A DNA stretch of 64,000 nt from Chitinophagaceae bacterium. GTDB taxonomy: Bacteria; Bacteroidota; Bacteroidia; Chitinophagales; Chitinophagaceae. The notes under the pieces were generated by a model. That model was not told the DNA's origin. It ran no database searches and was given only the letters and a program-made list of their open reading frames with translations. Shown here one piece after another: positions 45,312 through 53,657 of the stretch. Position 1 is the first letter of the stretch, and every line of letters begins with the position of its first letter. Where the stretch lies: the NCBI GenBank assembly GCA_016720585.1, contig JADKKH010000004.1:62001-126000 (forward strand), in the 5' to 3' direction. Position numbers and translations under genes: made by a program.

Positions 45312-46169
45312 CTATTTCAAGTATTTATTTCCGAGTATAAGCGGCGCTTCTCCGGGATTACGGTATTCTTCATTTCTTTGTTTATGATCCAGCACATGCA
45401 ACTGGTAGATCTGGTTGATCCAACGGGCATTTTTTAAACGCCGGTTGATACGAAGAGACTCTGCATAGTTTACGATCTTCCGTAATGGATTGGCTGCATT
45501 GAATTCTTCTATCGCCAGCAACTCACCCTGGAAAGGATTGTGATTGGGTAACAGGATATCATCAAAATAGATTAGCGTATTCGGTAGGAATAATTCCGAC
45601 TTTAACTGAGCAGAATAATTCAGGATAGCGATCGTAGAGGAATAATAATCCAAATCAACAGACATAAAAGCCACGGGAGATTTAATATGATCTGTCCAGT
45701 TGTTGTTGATAAGATCCAGGAAAATAAGTTTTGTGTTGCCGGGCAATATGGATAATAATTTTTCCCGGTTTTGTAAGGGGAAGTCACCGGAAGCATAAAG
45801 TTCCGGGTGATCTTTATAACCTTTTGTTACCGGCATGCCTTCGCCCGAGTCAAACCCCAGCACCTGTATTTTTATCCCAAAATGTTTTTCCACTTTGCCG
45901 GCATAAAGAGCCATGGCCATTAAGCCCCTGCCGTTCGCCACCCCGAATTCAATGACCGTTATTTCAGAAGTTCCCAATGCTTTGGCCCTTGCTGCAGCTT
46001 CATACACACCAAATGCATAATGGGCCAGCCGGTAATTATCATATTTAACTCTTGATGTTACACTCCCAAATAAAAAAGAAAGACCCGAAAGAAAATTCAG
46101 GTGCAGGGGATAGGATAACCTGGATATTAACAGGTTGACCGGGTATTGTAATTTGGAGGATAAACTCAA
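45312..46169 (-). CDS. TylF/MycF-like class I methyltransferase
   Basis: 285 residues. EFGVANGRGLMAMALYAG (motif I, about 72-89), GFDSGEGMP (acidic loop, ~105) and VDLDYYSST (metal-binding Asp pair, ~170) match the Mg-dependent TylF family, which methylates hydroxyls of sugars. The stop TAA is adjacent to the GNAT stop, and its ATG overlaps the purB stop region by 4 bases, so it is co-transcribed with purB. Its likely substrate is a sugar in the surface glycans encoded downstream. Confidence 0.8.
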   Translation of the reverse strand: MSLSSKLQYPVNLLISRLSYPLHLNFLSGLSFLFGSVTSRVKYDNYRLAHYAFGVYEAAARAKALGTSEITVIEFGVANGRGLMAMALYAGKVEKHFGIKIQVLGFDSGEGMPVTKGYKDHPELYASGDFPLQNREKLLSILPGNTKLIFLDLINNNWTDHIKSPVAFMSVDLDYYSSTIAILNYSAQLKSELFLPNTLIYFDDILLPNHNPFQGELLAIEEFNAANPLRKIVNYAESLRINRRLKNARWINQIYQLHVLDHKQRNEEYRNPGEAPLILGNKYLK

Positions 46170-47527
46170 GGCAAAAGTGGTTTAACTTTTAAATGGTCAG
46201 ATCCGGTATAATTATGGGGTGTAATTTTCTTTAATTCTTTTTTCAGGCTCTCATTGATCTTCAAGGAATCAATAAACCCGTGGATCGCTTTCTTATCAAT
46301 GCGGTTATTCCCCCGGGTTAGATTTTTTAATGCCTCGTAGGGATTGGGATAATTATCTCTCCGCAATATTGTTTGTATGGCTTCGGCAACCACAGCCCAG
46401 TTATTTTCCAGATCATCAAAAATCTTTGCATCGTTAACGATCAGTTTGCTCAATCCTTTTTCAATAGACCGGAACGCAATTAATGTATGTGCAACCGGGA
46501 CGCCAATATTCCTTATGGCAGTGGAGTCGGTGAGGTCTCTTTGCAACCTCGATACCGGTAATTTAGAAGACAGGTGTTCAAAAATAGCATTGGCCATTCC
46601 CAGGTTGCCCTCGGCATTTTCAAAATCGATCGGATTGACTTTATGCGGCATGGCTGAAGAACCCACTTCGTCTTTTTTTGTTTTTTGCCGGAAATATTCC
46701 ATGGAAACATAGGTCCATACATCCCGGCAAAGATCCACGAGGATATTATTGATCCGTTTAATGCAGTCAAAATGTGCAGCGAGGTTATCATAGTGTTCTA
46801 CCTGCGTGGTAAATTGCTGGCGGCTCAATCCCAGTTTAGAAACAAATTCATTGGCCAGTTTTATCCAGTCCACTTTAGGAAAAGCTACATGGTGTGCATT
46901 GAAATTACCGGTGGCGCCGCCAAATTTTCCGGTAAAAGGGATACCGATGAATTGTTCGATCTGGTTCTCTATCCTTTCTACATAGACCCGGATCTCTTTG
47001 CCCAGCCTCGTAGGACTGGCCGGTTGCCCGTGAGTATGTGCCAACATCGGGATGTCTTTCCATTCATCAGCCAGGAGTTTAAGTTCCATATTCAGGTTAA
47101 GCAAGGCCGGCAGGTATTCATATTCGATAGCATGTTTCCAGGAAAGGGGGATGGCCGTGTTATTAATATCCTGTGAGGTAAGACCGAAGTGAACCCATTC
47201 TTTGGCATCTTTTCCTCCTGTTTTCTCCAACTCATTTTTTAAAAAATATTCTACCGCCTTTACATCATGGTTCGTGGTAAATTCAATTTGTTTTATTTCC
47301 TGAGCATCTTCGGGGCCAAACTCTTCGGCCAGTTTCTGTAAATGCTTAACTGTCCGGCCGGGAAGTTTTGAAGAATTTTTATGTTCCAGGAAAAGCAGGT
47401 ATTCAATTTCCACCAGTACACGGTATTTTATTAAGGCGTATTCTGAAAAATATTCATCGAGGTGCTGTACCTGTTTACGGTAACGGCCGTCAACCGGGGA
47501 GATAGATGTGAGGGCATTCAGTTCCAT
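46166..47527 (-). CDS. purB: Adenylosuccinate lyase
   Basis: 453 residues. SSAMPHKVNPIDFENAEGN (about 285-303) is the fumarase/aspartase signature loop with the mobile catalytic Ser. AHTHGQPASPTRLGKE, with the catalytic His near 165, is also conserved. It catalyses two steps of purine synthesis: SAICAR to AICAR and adenylosuccinate to AMP. Its ATG is only 8 bases from a G12 run, and the promoter must lie in or beyond a heptamer-repeat array. A TylF-like gene follows with a 4-base overlap. Confidence 0.95.
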   Translation of the reverse strand: MELNALTSISPVDGRYRKQVQHLDEYFSEYALIKYRVLVEIEYLLFLEHKNSSKLPGRTVKHLQKLAEEFGPEDAQEIKQIEFTTNHDVKAVEYFLKNELEKTGGKDAKEWVHFGLTSQDINNTAIPLSWKHAIEYEYLPALLNLNMELKLLADEWKDIPMLAHTHGQPASPTRLGKEIRVYVERIENQIEQFIGIPFTGKFGGATGNFNAHHVAFPKVDWIKLANEFVSKLGLSRQQFTTQVEHYDNLAAHFDCIKRINNILVDLCRDVWTYVSMEYFRQKTKKDEVGSSAMPHKVNPIDFENAEGNLGMANAIFEHLSSKLPVSRLQRDLTDSTAIRNIGVPVAHTLIAFRSIEKGLSKLIVNDAKIFDDLENNWAVVAEAIQTILRRDNYPNPYEALKNLTRGNNRIDKKAIHGFIDSLKINESLKKELKKITPHNYTGSDHLKVKPLLP

Positions 47528-47534
47528 GGCGGCC

Positions 47535-47546
47535 GGGGGGGGGGGG
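47535..47546. repeat. G12 homopolymer before purB
   Basis: Twelve consecutive G on the plus strand, 8 bases upstream of the purB ATG (C12 in purB sense). Length changes in such a tract during replication, or mis-assembly, are both plausible. Confidence 0.95.
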
Positions 47547-47660
47547 TTGTTGCTTGTTCCTTGTTACTTGTTACTGGTTGCGTGCTTGTTCTGTTCCTTG
47601 TTGCTTGTTCCTTGTTCCTTGTTCCTTGTTCCTTGTTCCTTGTTCCTTGTTCCTTGTTCC
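47547..47660. repeat. Heptamer array TTGTTCC, eight perfect tandem copies after degenerate ones
   Basis: 47605-47660 holds eight exact TTGTTCC units. 47547-47604 holds related but imperfect units (TTGCTTG, TTACTTG). The array fills the divergent spacer between purB and mqnA, and its last copies provide the -33 element of the mqnA promoter. Confidence 0.9.
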
Positions 47661-47670
47661 TTTACCTTTG
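47640..47670 (+). promoter_or_regulatory. mqnA promoter: -33 TTG from the heptamer array, -7 TACCTTTG
   Basis: The -7 box TACCTTTG (47663-47670) fits TANNTTTG and stands 19 bases before the mqnA TTG start. Upstream, the heptamer copies place a TTG at 47640-47642 exactly 20 bases from the box, the standard spacing. Copies at 6, 13 and 27 bases do not fit. Confidence 0.55.
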
Positions 47671-47689
47671 CCCGGCAAAAATAACCCAA

Positions 47690-48433
47690 TTGAGTAAGAT
47701 CAGAGTTGGAATTGTAAATTACCTGAATACAAAGCCTTTGCTTTATGGGCTTGAAAGGCAACCTATCTGCGACCAGGTGGAATTGGTGGGCGATTATCCT
47801 TCCCGGGTGGCTGAAATGCTGATCCATGATGAAATTGACCTGGGTCTGATCCCGGTAGCTGTGCTTCCCCAGCTTCCTGAATATCATATTGCCGGTAATT
47901 ATTGTATCGGAACGGAAGGAGAAATTGCTTCGGTTGCCCTCTTCAGTGAGGTGCCCATGACGGAAATAAAAAAAGTGTATCTCGATTACCAAAGCCGCAC
48001 ATCGGTTGGTTTATTAAAATACCTGATGAAAGAATACTGGGGCATTAACCCGGAATTAGTGGAGACAGAAAATGAGAACTATCGCAAAGAAATAAAGGGA
48101 ACTACTGCTGGCTTGGTTATAGGTGACCGGGCTTTTGAACAGCGGAAGATCTCAACATTTATTTATGACCTGGGAGCTGAGTGGCGAAAAATTACGGGCT
48201 TACCTTTTGTATTTGCAGCCTGGGTCAGCACCAAAAAACTACCGGACGATTTTATTCAACTTTTTGATCAGGCCAATGCCCTGGGTTTGCAGCATATTGA
48301 TGAGATCGTCACTGCCACATCGTTTGATTTGTATGACCTGAAGAAATACTACTCTTTGCATCTGAGTTACCGGTTGGATGAAGCCAAGAGGAAGGCTTTG
48401 GAGTTATTTTTGAACGTGATCGGGGATAAATAA
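47690..48433 (+). CDS. mqnA: Menaquinone biosynthesis MqnA (chorismate dehydratase)
   Basis: 247 residues from a TTG at 47690 (MSKIRVGIVNYLNTKPLLYG). An open frame extends upstream through the repeats but its translation (repeated CSLFLVP) is not protein-like. VNYLNTKPLLYG, IDLGLIPVAVLPQLPEY and GDRAF segments match MqnA, the periplasmic-binding-protein-fold enzyme that makes 3-enolpyruvyl-benzoate from chorismate in the futalosine route. The presence of mqnA supports the Bacteroidota assignment. Confidence 0.88.
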   Translation: MSKIRVGIVNYLNTKPLLYGLERQPICDQVELVGDYPSRVAEMLIHDEIDLGLIPVAVLPQLPEYHIAGNYCIGTEGEIASVALFSEVPMTEIKKVYLDYQSRTSVGLLKYLMKEYWGINPELVETENENYRKEIKGTTAGLVIGDRAFEQRKISTFIYDLGAEWRKITGLPFVFAAWVSTKKLPDDFIQLFDQANALGLQHIDEIVTATSFDLYDLKKYYSLHLSYRLDEAKRKALELFLNVIGDK

Positions 48434-48569
48434 ACAGGCATTTTCTTTCCCATTTATTTTGAATTACACTTATCCCGGTTGCAGGACCCGGGTCCGTTTT
48501 GCCTTTTTCTGAAACAGGACAATACCATCGGTATCCTTATTTTTTTAGGGGACAGATGCCTAAATAATT

Positions 48570-48577
48570 TACTTTTG
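48570..48577 (+). promoter_or_regulatory. -7 box (TACTTTTG) at the head of the glycan operon
   Basis: TACTTTTG fits TANNTTTG and ends 14 bases before the rfbF ATG at 48592, giving an 8-base or so leader. A T-run about 23 bases upstream is a weak -33. It is the best candidate promoter for the following nine genes. Confidence 0.45.
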
Positions 48578-48591
48578 CGCCTTGTAAAGCA

Positions 48592-49377
48592 ATGAATATG
48601 AAAGTAGTCATTTTTGCAGGAGGGTTGGGTACCCGGATATCCGAAGAAACCGATGTCCGGCCCAAACCCATGGTGGAGATCGGGGGCAAACCCATTCTCT
48701 GGCATATCATGAAAATATACAGCCAGTATGGATTTAACGACTTCATCATTTGCCTGGGCTACCGGGGATATGTGATCAAGGAATATTTTATGAACTATTT
48801 TTTGCATAATTCAGATATCACCATTGACCTGGCCGATAATAAAATGGAAATTCATGGTACCCGCTCTGAATCCTTCAAAGTCACCTTGTTAGAGACCGGA
48901 ATGAACACCAAAACTGCGGGAAGACTGCAGCAGGTAAAAAAATACACCGGGGAGGAAGATTTTTTACTGACCTATGGGGATGGGGTGAGCGATGTGAATA
49001 TCGGGGAATTGGTAGCCTTTCATAAAAAGCATAACAAAATTGCTACGGTTACCTCCGTTCAGCCCGATGCAAGGTTTGGCGGGATGGACCTGTCTGCTGA
49101 TGGCAACGTAAACGCCTTCCGGGAAAAATCAAAAGCCGATGCCCAGTGGATCAATGGGGGCTTCTTTGTATTGAAGCCAGCAGTATTCAATTACCTGCAG
49201 AAAGATATGAGCCATGTGATGTGGGAAGACGAACCACTGGAAAGTTTAACAAACGACAAACAATTGGTTGCTTATAAACACAAAGGCTTTTGGAAATGCA
49301 TGGATGCATTACGGGATAAGATCGAGTTGAATGAATTATGGGAAACCGGGAAAGCTCCCTGGAAAATTTGGAAATAA
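48592..49377 (+). CDS. rfbF: Glucose-1-phosphate cytidylyltransferase (RfbF)
   Basis: 261 residues. The nucleotidyltransferase signature is FAGGLGTRISEETDVRPKPM (residues 7-26), and the EEDFLLTYGDGVSD segment binds sugar-phosphate and Mg. It matches RfbF, which makes CDP-glucose, the precursor of 3,6-dideoxyhexoses. The usual next enzyme, RfbG (CDP-glucose 4,6-dehydratase), is absent; an SDR takes its place 5 bases downstream. Homologues also activate other sugar-1-phosphates, so the product may differ. Confidence 0.88.
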   Translation: MNMKVVIFAGGLGTRISEETDVRPKPMVEIGGKPILWHIMKIYSQYGFNDFIICLGYRGYVIKEYFMNYFLHNSDITIDLADNKMEIHGTRSESFKVTLLETGMNTKTAGRLQQVKKYTGEEDFLLTYGDGVSDVNIGELVAFHKKHNKIATVTSVQPDARFGGMDLSADGNVNAFREKSKADAQWINGGFFVLKPAVFNYLQKDMSHVMWEDEPLESLTNDKQLVAYKHKGFWKCMDALRDKIELNELWETGKAPWKIWK

Positions 49378-49381
49378 TTTT

Positions 49382-50422
49382 ATGCGCATAGTTATTATCG
49401 GTAATCTGGGTTATATCGGCCCCATGGTAGCCAAACATTTCAGGACCACATATCCTGGTTCTTATCTCGCCGGTTATGATATTGGCTATTTTATTCAGGA
49501 TACTACCAGTAACGGCGTAGCCGGTGATACTTTGCTGGATGCACAATATTTTGGTGATGTTCGGAATTTTAATGAAAACTTATTGGAAGGATTTGATGCG
49601 GTCATCTACTTAGCGGCAATATCAAACGACCCTATGGGGAATGCCTATGAGAAACCCACAGCGGCGATCAATTGCCTCTCGGCCGTGGAGATCGCTGAAA
49701 AAGCAAAACAAAAAGGTATCAGGCATTTTGTATTTGCCAGCAGTTGCAGTGTGTATGGATTTGCCGATTCAGCTCCCCGCACAGAAACATCGGAAGTAAA
49801 TCCCCTGACGGCTTATGCCCGTTCAAAAGTTTCCGGTGAGCAGGGTCTTCAGAAATTGGCTGATGATCATTTCCAGGTGACCTGTTTACGTTTTGCAACA
49901 GCCTGCGGATATAGTGACAGGCTTCGATTGGACCTGGTGCTGAATGATTTTGTTGCGAGCGCCATTGCGACAAAAAAAATAACCATTCTGAGTGATGGTA
50001 CACCCTGGCGCCCCCTGATTCACGTAAAAGATATGGCCCGTGCCATGGACTGGGCCATCCAGCGTACCGAAGGCGGTAATTTTTTAATTATTAATACCGG
50101 GAGTAATAGTTGGAACTACCAGGTAAAAGAACTGGCATTGGCGGTACAGAAATTGTTTGGAGATGTGGAAGTAAGTATCAATACGAATGCCCAACCGGAT
50201 AAACGATCCTATAAAGTGAGTTTTGATCTGTTTGAAAAATACGCACCCGCACATCAGCCACAGGTAAGCCTTACGGATGCCGTGAAAGATCTGAAAGATG
50301 GATTGGAAAAAATTAAGTTTGACGATCCTGATTTCCGGCAGTCCCACCTGATTCGACTGAAAGCTATACAGCAATTACTGGATAACCATATTATTGATGA
50401 AAATTTAGCCCTCAAAAAATAG
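49382..50422 (+). CDS. NAD-dependent epimerase/dehydratase (extended SDR)
   Basis: 346 residues from the ATG at 49382; a longer in-frame start at 49331 would overlap rfbF and is rejected. The nucleotide loop is GNLGYIG, with catalytic Ser (FASSCSVYG) and YARSK (Tyr and Lys of the YxxxK motif). It is a sugar-nucleotide SDR, for example a 4-epimerase, reductase or dehydratase acting on the rfbF product. The position directly after rfbF suggests that it fills RfbG's step, but the sequence alone does not fix the reaction. Confidence 0.82.
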   Translation: MRIVIIGNLGYIGPMVAKHFRTTYPGSYLAGYDIGYFIQDTTSNGVAGDTLLDAQYFGDVRNFNENLLEGFDAVIYLAAISNDPMGNAYEKPTAAINCLSAVEIAEKAKQKGIRHFVFASSCSVYGFADSAPRTETSEVNPLTAYARSKVSGEQGLQKLADDHFQVTCLRFATACGYSDRLRLDLVLNDFVASAIATKKITILSDGTPWRPLIHVKDMARAMDWAIQRTEGGNFLIINTGSNSWNYQVKELALAVQKLFGDVEVSINTNAQPDKRSYKVSFDLFEKYAPAHQPQVSLTDAVKDLKDGLEKIKFDDPDFRQSHLIRLKAIQQLLDNHIIDENLALKK

Positions 50423-50424
50423 TA

Positions 50425-51468
50425 ATGACAAAATTGGAATCTATTAAAGAGGCTTTACGAAATAATACCGCTTACCGGGATCATTTTATTGAAACATTGG
50501 TATTGTTTGAAAAAAAAGGAGGACATCCCGGTACTCATGTACGGGATACAGTTTCAGGTCCGTTGTGTGATGAACTTTTTATGGGAGAGAAATTTTCCAA
50601 AACATTACAAAACGGGTTGAAAATAAATTTTGTGTATAATTCTAAAATTGCCCGGGAATTTTTGCTGAGTAATCCGGTTGTACCCAATCATGTGTGGGAG
50701 CCGCAAACCACCAGGCTGCTATTGCATTTTTCCAAAAATGCACAAAATGTAATTATTGCCGGCGCTTATTTTGGCGACCAGGCCATACCCGTTGCTTACC
50801 AGATTAAAGAAACCGGTGTTTGTCATACGTTTGAACCCAATAAAAATAATTCTGACCTGATCATTGAAAACGCAAACCTCAATGGTCTGCCTAATATCCT
50901 GATCAATAACCTGGCTTTGTGGAATACAAGTAACGAGAAACTAATTTTTGAAGGTGAGGATGCGCTGGCTTCTACCGTAACAGCCAGCGAAGTTGCTACG
51001 AATGTGTTACATACGATCACCATTGATGATTATGTGTTACAAAACAAAGTTGGCAAAATCGACCTGCTGATGATCGATGTGGAAGGAAGTGAGATCAAGG
51101 TATTACAGGGCGCGGTGGAAATGATCAGACAGCATAAGCCGGTGGTGGTATTCGAAACACATAGTTTGTATGATGATTGGAGCAAGGGCCTGGAAAATTC
51201 TCCATCTGTCACACTGATGAAAAACTTAGGTTACGAAGTTTTTGCTGTCCGTGAATTTCATCAGAATATTGATACCGGGGATATGCCGGTTGAACTCCTG
51301 CCATTGGAAAGAACTTTTTGCGACATACCGCCGCATCATGGATTTAACCTGCTGGCCGTGCCTTCAAAAAATTTAATTGAAAATGATTTGTTCAGGATCG
51401 TTTATGATCTGAGCCCTAAACTGATATTAACTAAAAACGATCCTTTGTTTTCCCCTTCAAAATTTTAA
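50425..51468 (+). CDS. FkbM-family methyltransferase
   Basis: 347 residues. The C-terminal half has the FkbM core: NVIIAGAYFGDQAIPVA (motif I, about residue 112), HTFEPNKNN (acidic loop) and KIDLLMIDVEGSEIKVLQGA (about 210-229), which are typical. An N-terminal ~100 residues have no recognised domain. FkbM proteins O-methylate sugars or polyketides. It starts 2 bases after the SDR stop. It is one of three methyltransferase-fold genes in this operon. Confidence 0.85.
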   Translation: MTKLESIKEALRNNTAYRDHFIETLVLFEKKGGHPGTHVRDTVSGPLCDELFMGEKFSKTLQNGLKINFVYNSKIAREFLLSNPVVPNHVWEPQTTRLLLHFSKNAQNVIIAGAYFGDQAIPVAYQIKETGVCHTFEPNKNNSDLIIENANLNGLPNILINNLALWNTSNEKLIFEGEDALASTVTASEVATNVLHTITIDDYVLQNKVGKIDLLMIDVEGSEIKVLQGAVEMIRQHKPVVVFETHSLYDDWSKGLENSPSVTLMKNLGYEVFAVREFHQNIDTGDMPVELLPLERTFCDIPPHHGFNLLAVPSKNLIENDLFRIVYDLSPKLILTKNDPLFSPSKF

Positions 51469-51478
51469 CCAAAGAATC

Positions 51479-52030
51479 ATGCTATTTAATCCACTGGTAT
51501 TACAGGGAGCATTCACCATCGATGTGCAGCCCTCAGGAGATAACCGGGGTTTTTTTACCCGCGTTTTTTGCGAAAAGGAATTTGCAGAGCATAACCTGGT
51601 ACAGCATTTTGTACAGGCCAATCATTCCGGGACAAACGGAAAAGGGGTTATTCGCGGAATGCATTTTCAACGTGCCCCGTTTTGCGAAGTGAAACTGGTA
51701 AAATGTGTGCAGGGAGCTATTTTTGATGTTATCGTGGATGTGCGGAAAAATTCACCCACTTTTTTACAATGGTATGGGGCCGAACTTACAGCCGAAAATA
51801 AAAAAATGATGTATGTGCCGGAAGGTTTTGCACATGGCTTTCAATCACTGTCAGAATATTCGGAGATCACCTATATGGTTTCCGGTTTTTACAATAAGGA
51901 AAGTGAAGGCGGGGTAAAATTTGATGATCCGAAAGTAAAAATTGATTGGCCTTTGCCGGTATCCCTGGTTTCTGATAAAGACCTGAAGATCCCTTTCATT
52001 GATTCAACATTTGAAGGAGTTCTTGTATAA
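51479..52030 (+). CDS. RmlC-type dTDP-4-dehydrorhamnose 3,5-epimerase-like cupin
   Basis: 183 residues. The double-stranded cupin fold keeps RmlC's catalytic His in RGMHFQ, the following basic residue (EVKLVKC) and a MVSGFYN Tyr. RmlC epimerises 4-keto-6-deoxy sugars at C3 and C5. No rmlA, B or D genes are near, so the substrate is probably a CDP- or GDP-4-keto sugar of the rfbF pathway. Normal length. It is 10 bases after the FkbM gene. Confidence 0.82.
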   Translation: MLFNPLVLQGAFTIDVQPSGDNRGFFTRVFCEKEFAEHNLVQHFVQANHSGTNGKGVIRGMHFQRAPFCEVKLVKCVQGAIFDVIVDVRKNSPTFLQWYGAELTAENKKMMYVPEGFAHGFQSLSEYSEITYMVSGFYNKESEGGVKFDDPKVKIDWPLPVSLVSDKDLKIPFIDSTFEGVLV

Positions 52031-52032
52031 GC

Positions 52033-52941
52033 ATGCAAAACAATTCTCCATTAGTTACGGTGGGTATTCCTACCTATAACCGGCCGGCGGGACTGGAGAA
52101 AACCCTGCAATGTATACTGGCTCAAAGCTACCGCAATCTCGAGGTCATTGTTTCTGATAATTGTTCTACTGACGAAACCGTGCTGCCTCTTTTGAAAAAA
52201 TATGCAGCTCTGGATTCCCGGGTCACCTTTTTTGTACAGGAGAAAAACCGGAGCATCATTCCGAATTTCCAGTTTTTACTGGATAAAGCAAAAGGTGATT
52301 ACTTTATGTGGGCTGCGGATGATGATAACTGGGACCCCAATTTTATTGAAGTTTGTGTACAGGGATTGCAAACAAATCCAGATGTGGTACTTTGTATGAC
52401 CGATCTGAAACTTACCCGAGTTGATGGTGTGTCAGGAGATTCAAAATTAAACCGGAGTTTTATGCAGGCCAATCTTTTTTCAAGATGTTTCCATTTTGTA
52501 AAAAGCACTGCCGAGAATAAATATTTCTTTTGCGGACTGTATCGTACAACGGCAATTAAAAACATCCCTTTTGATAATAGCTGGGGTGGGGATCATTTGT
52601 TTATTTACGAAACGTTGACCAAAGGCAAGTTTTTGCTAATTCAGGGTCTGGCTAACTTTTATTATTTCCGTGGCGGCAGCTCAAAAGGTATGGATTCGGT
52701 GCGCAAGGCATTTAATATTAAAGCCAGGTATCATTTTTTTGATGCCTACATTCTTAAATATACGACCCACCAGTTTCGGTTTAAACATCTTTCTTTTTTC
52801 AAAAAGCTGGGTTTGTTTTTCTCCAATGCCGCCGGGTTGATTTTTAATGAAGATTTTATTTTGTATTATATATTTATCAAAAAGCCCGTGAAGGCACTTA
52901 TCCGTATATTTAAAAAAAAGCCTCTTGAACATCATCCTTAA
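52033..52941 (+). CDS. Family 2 glycosyltransferase (copy 1)
   Basis: 302 residues. The GT-A fold shows VTVGIPTYNRPAGLEKTL (about 8-25), SDNCSTDE (~48) and the metal/nucleotide Asp triad ADDDNWD (~90-100). It is paralogous to the GT2 gene at 55359-56264 over most of its length, including IPTYNRPAGL. It probably transfers one sugar to the growing repeat unit. It starts 2 bases after the RmlC-like gene and its 3' end overlaps the next gene by 17 bases. Confidence 0.87.
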   Translation: MQNNSPLVTVGIPTYNRPAGLEKTLQCILAQSYRNLEVIVSDNCSTDETVLPLLKKYAALDSRVTFFVQEKNRSIIPNFQFLLDKAKGDYFMWAADDDNWDPNFIEVCVQGLQTNPDVVLCMTDLKLTRVDGVSGDSKLNRSFMQANLFSRCFHFVKSTAENKYFFCGLYRTTAIKNIPFDNSWGGDHLFIYETLTKGKFLLIQGLANFYYFRGGSSKGMDSVRKAFNIKARYHFFDAYILKYTTHQFRFKHLSFFKKLGLFFSNAAGLIFNEDFILYYIFIKKPVKALIRIFKKKPLEHHP

Positions 52942-53650
52942 AATAAAAAAAATCCTGAATGCACCCCCCAAACCCCCGGTTACCTATGACCAGGATGGGC
53001 TTACTACGGTGCATAATACCGGATTTAGGCTATTGCCCGACTTTGCACGGGCAGAAGCGGCTGGTGCAGCAACAGCGTCCTGGAAAAATATTCACTGGCG
53101 GGTTCATACGATTTTATGGGCGGCTGATCATTGTAAACATTTCGAAGGAGATTTCGTGGAATGTGGTACCAACAAGGGTGGTTTTGCCAGGGCCATTTGT
53201 GAGTATATTGCCATTAATGAAACCCGGAAAACCTTTTATTTATTGGATACCTTCCAGGGGCTTGATGAAAAATTATTGACTGAAGCAGAGCGAAAGGCCG
53301 GAAAAAAGGAACATTTCGAAAATGTGTATGTCGATTGTTATGAAGCCGTCAAAAAAACATTTGCCGCTTTCCCTTCGGTAAAGTTGATCAAAGGTACGGT
53401 TCCGGACACACTGCAAATGGTTAAAAGTGAAAAGATCGCTTTTCTATCATTGGATATGAACAGTGTGAATCCGGAGATTGCGGCGCTGGATTATTTTTGG
53501 GATAAGCTATCAGTTGGGGGTATGATCGTACTGGATGATTATGCCTACGTGACCTGCGATCTGCAGTATGAAGCCCATAACAGATGGGCTGCTCAAAAAG
53601 GAATAAAAATATTAAGCTTGCCAACCGGGCAGGGACTTATCGTAAAATAG
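52925..53650 (+). CDS. TylF/MycF-like O-methyltransferase
   Basis: 241 residues from a TTG start that overlaps the GT2 gene by 17 bases. EGDFVECGTNKGGFARAI (motif I), LLDTFQGLDEK (acidic loop) and FLSLDMNSVNPEIAALDYFW (metal-binding) are family features; VLDDYAY gives the late Asp pair. It is a Mg-dependent sugar O-methyltransferase and similar in kind to the one at 45312. Alternative translation start: none found before it. Confidence 0.8.
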   Translation: MNIILKIKKILNAPPKPPVTYDQDGLTTVHNTGFRLLPDFARAEAAGAATASWKNIHWRVHTILWAADHCKHFEGDFVECGTNKGGFARAICEYIAINETRKTFYLLDTFQGLDEKLLTEAERKAGKKEHFENVYVDCYEAVKKTFAAFPSVKLIKGTVPDTLQMVKSEKIAFLSLDMNSVNPEIAALDYFWDKLSVGGMIVLDDYAYVTCDLQYEAHNRWAAQKGIKILSLPTGQGLIVK

Positions 53651-53657
53651 ATAGTAT

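Noticed and set aside
46685..47176. Plus-strand open frame opposite purB
   Set aside because: It is a shadow of the well-conserved purB codons and shows no family features.
47462..47689. Upstream open extension of the mqnA frame
   Set aside because: It translates the heptamers into repeated CSLFLVP and the mqnA family starts at MSKIRVGIVNY; it is a repeat artefact.
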